Shown one piece after another: positions 49,131 through 60,800 of a stretch of DNA of 64,000 nt; the first letter of the stretch is position 1, and the number at the start of each line of letters is the position of its first letter. Location: contig CM077599.1 in assembly GCA_039654915.1 (NCBI GenBank), positions 71,144,001 through 71,208,000 of the forward strand, given 5' to 3'. A program made the position numbers and the translations under genes. The notes under the pieces are model-generated. The model did no database searches. It worked only from the letters and a program-made list of their open reading frames with translations, and was not told where the DNA came from. This DNA comes from Aquilaria yunnanensis. Its lineage: Eukaryota > Streptophyta > Magnoliopsida > Malvales > Thymelaeaceae.

Positions 49131-50750
49131 TTAATGTTAAAAGTAAGTAATTTTTATTAATTTATTTTTTAGGTTAAGCAAAGAATTTTTTTTCATAAAG
49201 ATATTAATTTATAAAAATACTATTCAAGTGAGTATTTAGATGAACAGTATATTAACTAACAAAATTTCGTTAGCCCTAAAAAAATAAATAAACTTCAACA
49301 TAAGTCGTTTCTGTAAACTGAACGAAGAATATAGTCGTAATGTTAGTGTTGCCACAATATGGAATAGTTATAAATACAAATTTGTGTCAACTAAGATGAT
49401 ACCTATTAGTGGAGTTAGTAAACTGAACTTCTAGGTACTGACAGATTGAACTGGTCAATATTAGAATTACTACACTCAAGAATGACATTAGAAAGCCCTA
49501 GAGATGTGTTTCAAGGGAAAACTTTTCGACAGTTAATTTTCCGAAACTAGGAGAAATACTTAAAGAAAAGTATGATTTTTTGTTCATACCTTGAATGTGT
49601 TATGAAGATCTCCTTTTATAGATGAGAGCGTCAACCCAGGCCATCTTGAATTGTAATTAATCAAGGATTCTATTTATTGTAGGAACACTCTATTATTAAA
49701 TATCTTTCTTAAATTAATATAATTTCTCTTTTTTTATCAAAAAATATTAAATACCTTTCTGAATTGTAACTTGCACTAAACTGGTTGCCCATGTGAATCA
49801 AGTCTTAACAATGGATCTGAACCACTAAGGTTCAATATGATATCAATATGTCTTGATCCTTAAAAAATGTGTGAGATGGGTTCTTACATCTTTTCGAGGT
49901 CCATTAACCATGAAATGGCTCCACAAGCCCTCAAGGATCATTCAAGTATATATTGTCGAGGAAAAGAGAATAGTTTCCCTTTCCTATGCTTTTCCACGAG
50001 ATAAAAAAAGATATGAGACAATTATTTTGGTGGCTTCAATGGCTTTGAAGTTGACCTCCATAGAGGGGGAGAAATTTTTTTCATGGGCAGGGTTGTTTAT
50101 TCACTTATAGAGAAAATCCCAAGTGTGGTTAGAGGGCAATAGAAGAAGAACTTCTCTTTCCACTCTTTCCAGCTCTAGGGCTAGTTGCAAGTGGAAGGCT
50201 AGGTTGTGCCAAAATTAATTGGATCTGAGGTTGAAAAGGCAATGGGTAGCCTTAGTAAAGAGTAAATGAGTAGAAGAAGAAGAAGAGGCGTATCCGAGGA
50301 AACCATAATCCAGCCATGAAACAAGCCAGCGGGAACCTATTAATTATGGGGGAATCTCAAAGTGATTAGACCTTGGACACTAGGGCTGAACAGGGAACCT
50401 GAGCCTTGAGTTAGCCCAGCCAAAGTAAACGGTAAGCTGGACCTTCCCAAGCTGGCTTGTTCTCCCGGTAGTCCCCAACTTAACCAAATCTAGAGAAGAG
50501 GGCATATAGGTGACTTTCAGGAGGGTATCAAACATTCAGGGGCTCGAATTGCTACCTAGTTTATCTACATCCCTAAAGTTCAGAGACCTGATTTCAGTTT
50601 TGTCAGTTGTCTTATTGTGGGTGCCAGACATTTGTGAGCACGATAGGAAAAATAAGAGGTTAGACGGGGAAGGCAACCCGCAGCTGGTGACCCACTTGTG
50701 GCAGGAAGAGTTTTTCATTTTAATACTTGAGTTTTTTAAAGTTTAGAAAA
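49131..50750. other. Intergenic DNA, moderately GC from 49850, no gene recognised
   Basis: Open frames of 85 aa (49853-50110) and 78 aa (50510-50746) lie on the + strand in DNA less AT-rich than its surroundings. They resemble no family I know and could be decayed retroelement sequence. Confidence 0.35.
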
Positions 50751-50753
50751 TAA

Positions 50754-51050
50754 GGTTGTGTTTAGTTATGGAAATTTTTTTCAATTTTTTCTAAATTTTC
50801 TCTAATAAAAGTTTGAGCGCATAACATATTTAAAGGATGTGGAAAACATTATTTTCTAAATTTAAAAAAAAAACTCATATTATAAAATAGAAAACTATAT
50901 TTTAGATGTTTTCCATTTTAATATATGAGTTCTCTAAAATTTAGAAAATAATGTTTTTCACACCCTTAACACAAGTTACGCACTCAAACTTTTTTTAAAG
51001 AAAAAATTAAAAAAAAAAATTGAGAAAATTTTCCATATCCAAACACTACT
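50754..51050. mobile_element. Tourist-like (PIF/Harbinger) MITE with TAA target
   Basis: The ends are GGTTGTGTTTAGTTATGGAAA shortened by a few mismatches from the reverse end AGTAGTGTTTGGATATGG. The flanks are TAA at 50751-50753 and TAA at 51051-51053, the TWA target of PIF/Harbinger elements. The arms are inverted over more than 100 bp, giving a strong hairpin. Confidence 0.72.
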
Positions 51051-51053
51051 TAA

Positions 51054-52113
51054 GTTTTTCCAACATCCTTAAAAAACAAGTCAAGCTGAAATTTTGGTAA
51101 ATTTTTACAACTAAATCATCACTCCCTTGATATTTCTACCGGGAAACCAAAAAAAAATTATAAAGTAGGTTTTGAAACTAGTGTATAGAATCGAGCCACC
51201 TGGGCCAGTATAATTGACTTTAGAGTTGATTATATATATATAGTGGAGGGTGAAAAATGTTTATCCACCAATAGGGCAGCCCACGGTGACAGGAGATGAT
51301 CCCACCCAGTCCCCTTGGTGACTTACAGTCTAACCATTTTGAGAAATATGGTTTTTATTAGTCTTTCGAAACCATTGAGGATGTTGGAACCAAGGGGGAT
51401 ATATGTTTGGATATATGTCAGTTCTATATGCATGTCAAGTCTTTTACGTTACCCTAATTAGGTACAAGTTTTATGGCATCTTTTTTATAAAATATATCAA
51501 TATTTAACTAATTAATTTAACATAAGATTGCAATATTGATTCTTTCGTGCATAATTTTTTATTGTCAAATTGCAAAATAAGCATTTTACTACTAGAAGGC
51601 TAGTAAAACACTCGCACAAACTCTTACCTTTTAAATCTTCTCGAGCTCGGGTCATCTCAGATTTTATGTGAACTCATGTTTGAGTCACCTCAAGTTTTCA
51701 AGTTTTCTCAAGTTGGCGTCATCCCATTTTCAGGTCAAGTGAGGTTATAGTCATGTTCATATCAAGTCTAGTATTGGGTCACTCACTTTTTTCAGTCAAG
51801 CTAAGTTCAGATCAAATTAAGACTTTACATTCAATTCGTTTTAATTTAAGTAATTTAATCCAAAGTAACTTATTTTTATCATTATATCTTTTTCATTCAA
51901 AACTAATTTTATTTGAAAGTTAATATTATATAAATCTCATAATCAATCAAAACTAAAATTTTTATTATGTTATTAAATTTTTATATTTTTATATTTTTAG
52001 GAAAAACAATTCATAAAAATTCAATAACATTACTATGTCTAATTTTTTTCAAAAGGGTTGCATTTTTTCAAGTTTAAACTTACATCTTTTTACCCATAAT
52101 CGACTCTAAAGTA
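51054..52113. other. AT-rich intergenic DNA, no gene seen
   Basis: No recognisable coding sequence. Around 51640-51790, the words tcatctcag / tcaagttNN recur in a loosely repetitive tract. Confidence 0.4.
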
Positions 52114-53429
52114 CACTACTAAAAAAGAAAAAATATTTACCAACGGTCTTTACCAACTGCCGCGCGTTGGTAATTTCAAAATCACCTACACAAGACCATT
52201 GATAGTAAGCTGTTGATAATCAACGCATTGGAAAATCTTTTACCAACAGCTTAATACTAAGTCGTTGGTAATTTTCAACCCATAGCCGTCGGAAAAACGG
52301 CCGATGGAAATTACCAACGGTCTAATATCATATTTTTTTTTATATTGGTATAACTTTTACCAACGACTTAAACCATTTGGTATTTACCAACACCTGAAGC
52401 GATTGGTAAATACTAAACCGTTAGTAATATTTCCAACGGTTTAAGCCGTTGGTAATTATCTTGAAATTTTTTTAAAAAAATTAAAGCAGTTTCCAATGAA
52501 GAGCTATTGGTAACTGGCATTTATTTAAAAAAAAAAGAAATAATTGAAATAATTAATATTAAAATTATACGTTATATTCACTAAAAATTATATTTAGAAA
52601 AATTATATAACTAAGATTCCTTACTAAAATATGTGAGTTATCCAACTGGCTATTTACCAAAGGTCTTACCTAGGCCATTGGCAATTACCAATATGTACGA
52701 CCGTTGGTAATTAGCAATAACTTAGACCGTTAGCAATTAGCAACAGGCTAAACCATTGGTAATTTACCAATGCGCTAAACCATTGGTAAATACCAACGAG
52801 TACACGTTGGTAAACTCTTTGACCGTTGGAAAATAAATTTAGTACACAACCGTTGGTAATTATCAATATGTTTGAACTGGAAATTACCAACTATTTAAAT
52901 TTTGACCGTTGGTAACTTGATTTTTAATGATTGATTTACCAACAGGTACACGTTAAAAATTTTGAATTTTCAATGCATGGCTGTTGGTAAAACTCAGAAT
53001 TTTAGTAGTGATTTTATTAGTGCACAAAAAAATTCAAAAAATTAGAAAAAATTGAAAAGTAAAAAATTTCACAAAATTGAAAAAAACTTACTAAAATTCA
53101 TAAATCTTATCAAAATTAATAAAAAAATAAAAAATAAAAAATTCATAATAAATTCAAAAATTAAAGATATCAAAAAAATTAATTGAGAATTCACAAAAAT
53201 TACTGAAATTCATAAAAAGTTGCCAAAATTAATAAAAAAAATTTAAAAAGTCACAAAATTTCAAAAAGTCATAATAAATTCAAAAATCAAACATAAAAAT
53301 GACTTAAAATTCACAAAATCAAAACCAAGTCAATAATCAAACAACCAAATCTACAAAACCAAAAGGAAACTGACAACCAGATCTACAACCAAATCAACAT
53401 AAAATCAAAACCGAAACCAGTAAATAGAT

Positions 53430-53715
53430 GAGGAGACAGGGAGGAAGGCAATTCAGCATTGGGCTGGGAGATGTGGCGAGGAGGCGTCAGCGACTGAGAA
53501 TGGCAATAAGGGAGGATAGAGAAAGAACGAGGAAGGGAGAACGACGGTGAACGATGAACCGTGAGACAGCTGTGGAAGGACGGAGGGAGATCAAATGCTA
53601 GGGATAGACGGCTGGAGATTGGTGGGCGGGGAGAGGGTAAGAGGTGGTTGGAGAACGACAGAGAGTGAGGAGAGGGTGAGAGGTGATAGAGGAGAAAAGT
53701 GGAAATGGGAGGTAG
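53430..53715. other. GC-richer purine-rich patch inside the CACTA-like element
   Basis: gagg / ggagag-rich sequence stands out from AT-rich flanks. A 91-aa - strand frame covers part of it but is low-complexity and ends in (ATA)-type repeat. The origin is unknown. Confidence 0.3.
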
Positions 53716-53882
53716 GATAGGTTAGGGTTATGGGCTTTTACATATATATATATAACTAATAATAAAAATAATAATAATAATAATATATTAGAGAGATTCA
53801 ACCTCACTATATACATTAAAACCATAATTTTTAATTTCACTATATAAATATGTTCATATATATGTTCATACACATTATAAAT

Positions 53883-53885
<3 letters not shown>

Positions 53886-53912
<27 letters not shown>
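53886..53912. repeat. (GT)13 microsatellite
   Basis: Uninterrupted GT tract inside the CACTA-like element. Confidence 0.95.
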
Positions 53913-53913
<1 letters not shown>

Positions 53914-53968
53914 TATAATTGACATTATGAATATGAATATATATAAAAATATAAATATAAACATGCAT

Positions 53969-53993
53969 ATTATTATTATTATTATTATTATTA
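53969..53993. repeat. (TAT)8 microsatellite
   Basis: Trinucleotide tract. A related AAT-rich tract lies at about 53757-53785. Confidence 0.9.
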
Positions 53994-54834
53994 AAAAATA
54001 TATAAATATGATACATATGGTACATTATTTATTGTATGTATGTATCATATATCTAATGTGTATATATATGATATATTGTAAGTATATATTCTTATATATG
54101 ATACATTATATGTGATACATTATATATATATATGATATATTTGATAAAAAAATATTATGATATGTAATTGTTACCAATGGTTTAACGTATTGGTAATTAT
54201 CAATGGTCTGCGTGCTAATAATTTACCCATTGAAAAATAGGTAATTTACCAACATGTAAGTACCATTGGTAAATTACTAATGCGTTTAACTGTTGGCAAA
54301 TTTTAATTTTTTTTATTAATGATCTAACGCGTTGACAATTATAAAAAATCTAACCGTTGGTAATTTGTCTGTTAGAAAATAGGTAATTTACCAATATTTT
54401 AGACCATTGATAAATTTTAATTTTATTTTACAAATGATCTAATACGTGGGTAATTACCAACAGTCTAACCGTTGGTAATCTATCCGTTGGAAAAACTAAC
54501 TTTTTTGTAGTGACGTACTTAATACGTAACGTCATGCTAAATCACCAATTCTTCTAATGATTTCTAGTAGTTCTATTTTTTATTTATATATTTTTGTTCT
54601 TGTTTCTTCTTTCTCTCTGATAAGTGCCCGTCACTATTAATAATTTCAGTTAGTGATCAATTTCGCCCACCATAATTAAACCCGCGGATCCTCCTTTCCT
54701 ACGTGTCCAGCAACTTCCGTCGCAAGCTACAAAAACCCCCCCTCAATTCCCAATCCTCGCTCGACCACAATTTTCACTTCTCAGTTTCTCTCCCTTAACG
54801 ACGGCGTTTTCCTTTTGTGCACAGTCAATTGAAA

Positions 54835-57800
54835 ATGCGAATCTTAGACGACCCTTTATGGCGAATCTCACTGTGTTCCGCCCTCCGAACCTCCCTTGCC
54901 ACCGTCATAATCGGCTGCGCCACCCTCTACGGCCCCTCGGACCTCCTCCAGCTCGCGCCTTTCCCAGCATGGTCCTACGTGTCGACCATCATCCTCGTCA
55001 CGGACGGCACGCTGGGCGACGCCTTGCATGGTTGCTGGCTGGCGCTGCATGCGACCGTGCTGAGCATTGGCCCCGCCATCCTCAGCCTGTGGCTCATCCG
55101 TCCCGGCCACCTCACTTGTAGCACCACTGCCTTGGCGGTGGGGCTCGGCGGGCTTGTCTTGGTGTGGCCGGAGATGGCTTTGGTCGGGAAGAAGATTGGG
55201 CTGGGACAGATAATATTAGTGTATGTTCTTGCTTTTGTAAACGGCGGAGAAACTGACGCCGTCATGCACCCCATCCACCTCGCCGCAAGTACCGCCGTTG
55301 GAGCCGTCGCCTGCCTTTTGGCTCTGCTGCTACCGTTCCCTAGGCTCGCCTGTCGTGAGGTAAAAAGACTGCCCTAGTCTTTATTTTTCAATCCATTCCT
55401 TCGATTCTTCAAAAAATTTAAAAATATAATCCTTCCGTGTTAAATTATTTGCAATATTTACTATTTATATTAATTAATCTATACTTTTTTATCTCCAACA
55501 TCTTATTACATAAATGAACAACTTTTATATATAAATGAGAAGTGAAAACCTACAGCTTTAAATATATGTTTTAAGAATTTTTTTTCCAAATAATAATATA
55601 TACAAATAAATTTAAGTCAAGAAAGTGAAATGTACCATAGAATATGGGACAAATGTAGTATATGTTATTGTTACTTTTATATTTTACTTTTTATACTTAA
55701 ATTAAAAAATATAAAGACAAATATTTTACTTTTTATACTTAAATTAAAAAATATAAAGACAAATATTAAAATTGTTGTTTAAAATTTAATATGGTAAAAT
55801 AATTTACCAAATATAAAAAATTATGAGAGTCATGAATCACTCTTGAATACCAAGATTTAAAAAAATTGAATCAACCATGAAATTTGATAGATACCATTAG
55901 ATAATGCCAGTTAACCAATAAAACAATTAAAAGAAAATCAGCCGGATTTATATTGAAATTCTAATCATCTGGCCGAAAATGGCAAAGACAGATAGGGGAG
56001 ATAGCAAAAGAGAATGAGTTGCGGGAGAGGGAAGTGCTAGATGGCTAGAAAACTTCTTTAGCTTATTGCAAACATTTCAAATCCATGTTTTGATAGTACA
56101 TGCTTCCCGGAGTTGTGTTCAGATAGCCAATAATCAAATAAATCCAAACAGTATGTAGCTTTGTGTTTGACTTTTAGTGTAATGCTCTACCTTAGTTTTT
56201 TTTGTTTCGTTTCTTAATTTCCCTATATTTCTTTGGGGTTTTTCCTTTATTTTTTCTATTTCTAAAATAAAACTAATCCTTACATTGAATGAAATAATTA
56301 TCTAAAATCACAATTATGGATTTTTTTCTCGAGAAAGCATCAAAAGTGTTAACAAAAAAGAAGAAATTATAAATGATGGAAAAAGTAATCCTCAAAGGAA
56401 TACTTGAATTAATGAGAATGGCATATATAGCAGTAATAGTCATTAACAAGGGAACAACTAATATATAGAAAAACATAATAAGAATACGCCTGGAAACAAG
56501 TGCAAACAATTACAATTCTAAACCCCATCATTTTGTCAACGAAGAATTCAATGAACAAATAGGATAGGTTTGGGAAGCTGAAAAATTTATATTTACAAAT
56601 AGCAACTGAAAGTTTGTTGTTTTCAAATATAATTTTTATTTTCTTTTAGAAATCGTACGTAATATAAATAAATTCAAATTAAACTTAAAAAAAAATCAAT
56701 TGCCAAATTAGTTCATGATGGATAGAGAGTAAATTTTTGTAGCAAACAATAACATGAATAAAATAGGCCCTACAACCGAAAGATCAAAATTTGCACCCTT
56801 GGCTCACCACTAACTCACCCTAGCAAAACTTTTTTTGTAATTATTAAAAGGCAATTAATCATAATTAAATAAGGGCCTTAAGTAAAATTTAATTCAAAAA
56901 AGTGAAGTGGGATAAAAGGTTCGACCACATACACCCTTTGAAAAAATGAATAAGCAGAAGGTACCGGCTATGTTCTAAAACTTGAAGTCTTCTATATAGA
57001 TTAGGCCTCTCACATCTTACCCGTGTGGGATTTCAAGTATTACAAACTCCTTCACTTGAATGTTTAATGTCCTCATTAGGTTAGTTAATGGATACGGACT
57101 ACAAAGAACAAAGAACAAGATTGAGTTCTATATTGCACAGAATCACAAAAAATGCTCCATATTACTGTGAAAATAAGTTGACTCTTAACACATTTTGTTA
57201 AGACCTAAGTTCAAAATTGGTCCATGAATTACCCGCCCATGTCATGTGAACTATCTTTCAGTAAAAGACAAGCGCTCTAGGACATTGTTTTCAAACCTTA
57301 GACTTTTATAGTCACATACACATAACAAATCAAATAGATTTCACATAAGATATGAGATATCAGAGAAACAAAACAGAAAATAAGTATCATTAATGAACAG
57401 GTACCCAAGGTTTTTCAATTTTTCTTTTTCATGCATAATAAGTAAATGGTACAAACATTTTTTTTTTATATGTAGAAATATCATACAAGTTTACAATAAG
57501 AGGCATACTATTATAATAGTTAGGAAAAGAGGCATACTATTAGCCTTTTCGGTACCAAAATGACAACCAAACTATTTTTTATGAGGTATGTTATTGGAAG
57601 TGAGGAAGTTAGGGGTTGAAACATGAACTTCCCTTATATCCCTTCAAGCCCTTAACCACTAGACCAAGGAGACATAAGTTGTATAAATGGTTATGGGTTT
57701 GATTTAAGGTTTATGTATGAGAATGTCTCACTTTAGATCAGATGTCCCCAATTCGACTCCGATAATATCTTGAATAGCAATATCTTAGTTCTTCACCTCT

Positions 57801-60800
57801 TAGACTCTAAGCTTAACAAAAAAACTTTTATAAACAAACGGTACGGCTTCACTACACCAAAGTAGCCAATAAAAATCTATAACTCTAAAATTTTCTGCAA
57901 GAATATTGGTCATAATTTTGGATTTCAGAATATCCAATAAAATTTGAGTAGAATTAAAGTATATTAAGGTTGCCCGAAAACTGACGTGACAGTGACCAGC
58001 TTTATAAATATGACTGAAGATAAAATATTCATATTTATTAATTCACTTTATTATAGTTTTTGTTAATTTTGAAAATAACATTGACACCTTTTATTTTAAA
58101 AGCTTAGACACTTTTTTTACTTTTCAAATATTACAATAAGTTATGCTGTATCATTTTTCTAATAATTGCTTGGTGAGAAATAAACAATTAAAATTATCAA
58201 ATTTTCACTTAATTATTCAAATGTTAAGCATCTTTTCTTTAATGTTGTTGAGATTAGGATCCTATCCAAATCATCTTTATCATACAAGACTGGAATCATA
58301 AACTCGAATTGTAAATCATGAGATCATATTGCAGTAAATAATATAATTTATATAGAAGATCAGTTAGATTAGAAATTTAAGTAAAATTCAAGTGTCATAA
58401 TAATAATGTAACACAATTAGTGTTACAGCACAAATAAAACCCGAGTCCTAATAGAGCATATATCAACATAAATAACACAATAATCAACACAAATCTGAAA
58501 TAAATTCATAAACAAATTAACTAACACAAATAATAACAAATTTATAGAGGTACCTTTAAAATTTCTAGTTTTACTTTCTGAATGGGAGAGAGAGATGGGT
58601 CCTTTTTCTTTTTTATTTTACTTAACAATTCATATCATATAACCATTAACTTGGGTAAGACAATTTAGGCAACGAGGTTCTAATCATTTAAACTTTTTAA
58701 TTTGGATTAAAGTAGAAGTGCAATTAACTGAAATCAATATAAAGTGTGATTAATATGATTGAAAAATCCTACTGATCTTAAGATCTTAAATATAATTATA
58801 CCAAATCCTACCATATCATCGATTCTATTACTTGAGGTAAAAAAAATATTTCATAGCTATATAATTGATTCTTTTCATTAGTGATGCATTATTTAAATGA
58901 TTTGTTAATAAGTTTCATTCGAAATATTTTTCCGGTGTAATTATGGACATTACAGCAAATAGATATATGTTCGTGTAAGTGAGAGAGAGAGAGATAGAGA
59001 GAGAGAGCACGCGAGCGTGCACATCGTTAATGTGAAATGAAAAAACAAAAAAAAAACTAAGCAAATTCACTAGTTAATTTACTCGCAAAATAATCATAAA
59101 AGAACTGTTCGATTTTTCACTTAAGATAAAAGGAACTATTTTCGAAAACCCTTGCTAGTAAACGGCGGCGTTAATCCCATATGTCAAGTAGGTACCTCTT
59201 TCAAATGAGTCTCTTTTTAGGTGACATAATTCTTCTTCTTTTTTTTTTTTTTCACAGCTCCTGCTCCTATTTTCATTTTTTTAGACATTTTTAATTATTT
59301 AAATTTTAAAAAATAATATTTTCCGGTTCTCACTCCTACTCCTTATTTCCACTTTTGTGACGCTTTAGGTCTTTTCTATATACACAACTATGAATCTGAA
59401 AACTTGTGCTGGCTGAGTCATCAACTCGCGTTCATCATCACATCAGTTGAGAACTTATAAAAGAATTCATAAGCTAGTGCCATTGTGCCAATACGTTAAC
59501 ATTCACTGAAATGTTCAGTGGTTGGTCACCCCTAAAGTAGAATATACGTATCTAGGCACAAAATTTTGTACTCATATAATATGAGATTCTCTAACCTACT
59601 TGGGCAACTCCTTTTGTTCCTGCGATATCCCAAGAGCCAGAAGCTTGCCCCTTACCAAAATTTCCCTTTTCCACATTATTATTATAAAGTACTAGTACAT
59701 TGGAAGGTCGAGTACAGAAATAGCCTCTAAACTTGTATTACTCGGACACATTGCCCCTCGAACTTTAATTAGACACACATAAACCCCCCAACTATTCATA
59801 GAAGTTAAGCACACTATAGTGATGTTTCTAATCGCAAAACAAACGATCAATAAACTCAAGATTCAAGAACCAAGTTTCCTATCCAAGCCTTACATAAATA
59901 GATGAGATGAGTGAGCTAAGTGTGTCCTTCACATCCAAGTTTGAAAGGTAAAGTCAGTGTCCGAGCATCTAAAGCTTAGGAGCTATTTATGCATTTGACC
60001 TAAAAGGTACACCCCAACAACAATTGGAGGTGTGAGCTGTGAGCCAATTGAAGTAGAAGGAATATTGAGAAAACGAAAAAAAATAAAATAAAATAAAAAG
60101 TGATCACTATTTAGGGCGGAGTGAGCAATACACTACTATTTTATAGATAAAATACAAGATATAGGACCAATTTCACCGATAATATGACCATAAAACAATG
60201 TTAAATCTATACTGGTCGAGATCCAAAACCAAACTCAATATTTTGTTGATATGAATTTTACTTGTAAATAAATGTATTTCAGGTAAGGCAAAACTGCAAA
60301 GCCTTTGGTGAAAATGTTTCAAAAAGATTAGGGCTGTTTGTAGAGGCATTATGTGCACAAGACAATTCATCCGCAGCCACCTCCATTTCTCAAGCTAGGT
60401 TATTGGGGGTCACAGGAAGAAAACTTCTCCAAACCATTAAACTATACCAGGTATGTCTTAATTATGTATCAAAATTTTATGTGTTAACAGTATGATTGCA
60501 CCAAAATATAAGAATAAGTGAATTTTGTTAACCTTTCCCTTGTTTATGTAAGTGTGACACAACAACATTCATCATATAATCATTTTTTTATGTATCAGTA
60601 GCAAGTACAAGAATTATAAAAAAAATCAATCAATTAATACATGATTTGCTATCAAAATCCAAATAAAAACTCTCTGTCCCATTTTTTTATGAAATGTTAG
60701 AGTTTGACATTAAGATTGATAAAGAGAAAAAAGTTTGTGTGTTATTTCAATTTTTACCTTTCATTTTTTACACGTGAATAAAAAAAAATAAAAAAACAGA

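Larger units (their letters stand above)
52114..54512. mobile_element. CACTA-like element with ACCAACGG subterminal repeats
   Basis: The left end is CACTACTAAAAAAG and the right end, reversed, is CACTACAAAAAAG, matching the CACTA terminus. Both arms (52140-52990 and 54160-54490) are packed with ttaccaacgg / ccgttggtaa motifs in both orientations, several dozen in all. This resembles the subterminal transposase-binding sites of En/Spm elements. A third terminus, reversed CACTACTAAAATTCTG, ends at 53010, so the left arm may be a separate short element or a rearranged copy. No 3-bp target duplication matched, and no transposase is seen. The middle holds a GC-richer patch (about 53430-53715) and microsatellites. 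Confidence 0.6.

Noticed and set aside
53840..54115. Open frames over the GT and TAT repeats
   Set aside because: Frames are open only because simple repeats lack stops. The products are low-complexity His/Thr and Ile/Asn runs.
54858..55274. Other open frames over FUSC exon 1 on both strands
   Set aside because: GC-rich coding DNA leaves shadow frames open. Only the chosen frame gives a hydrophobic transporter and joins exons 2 and 3 in phase.
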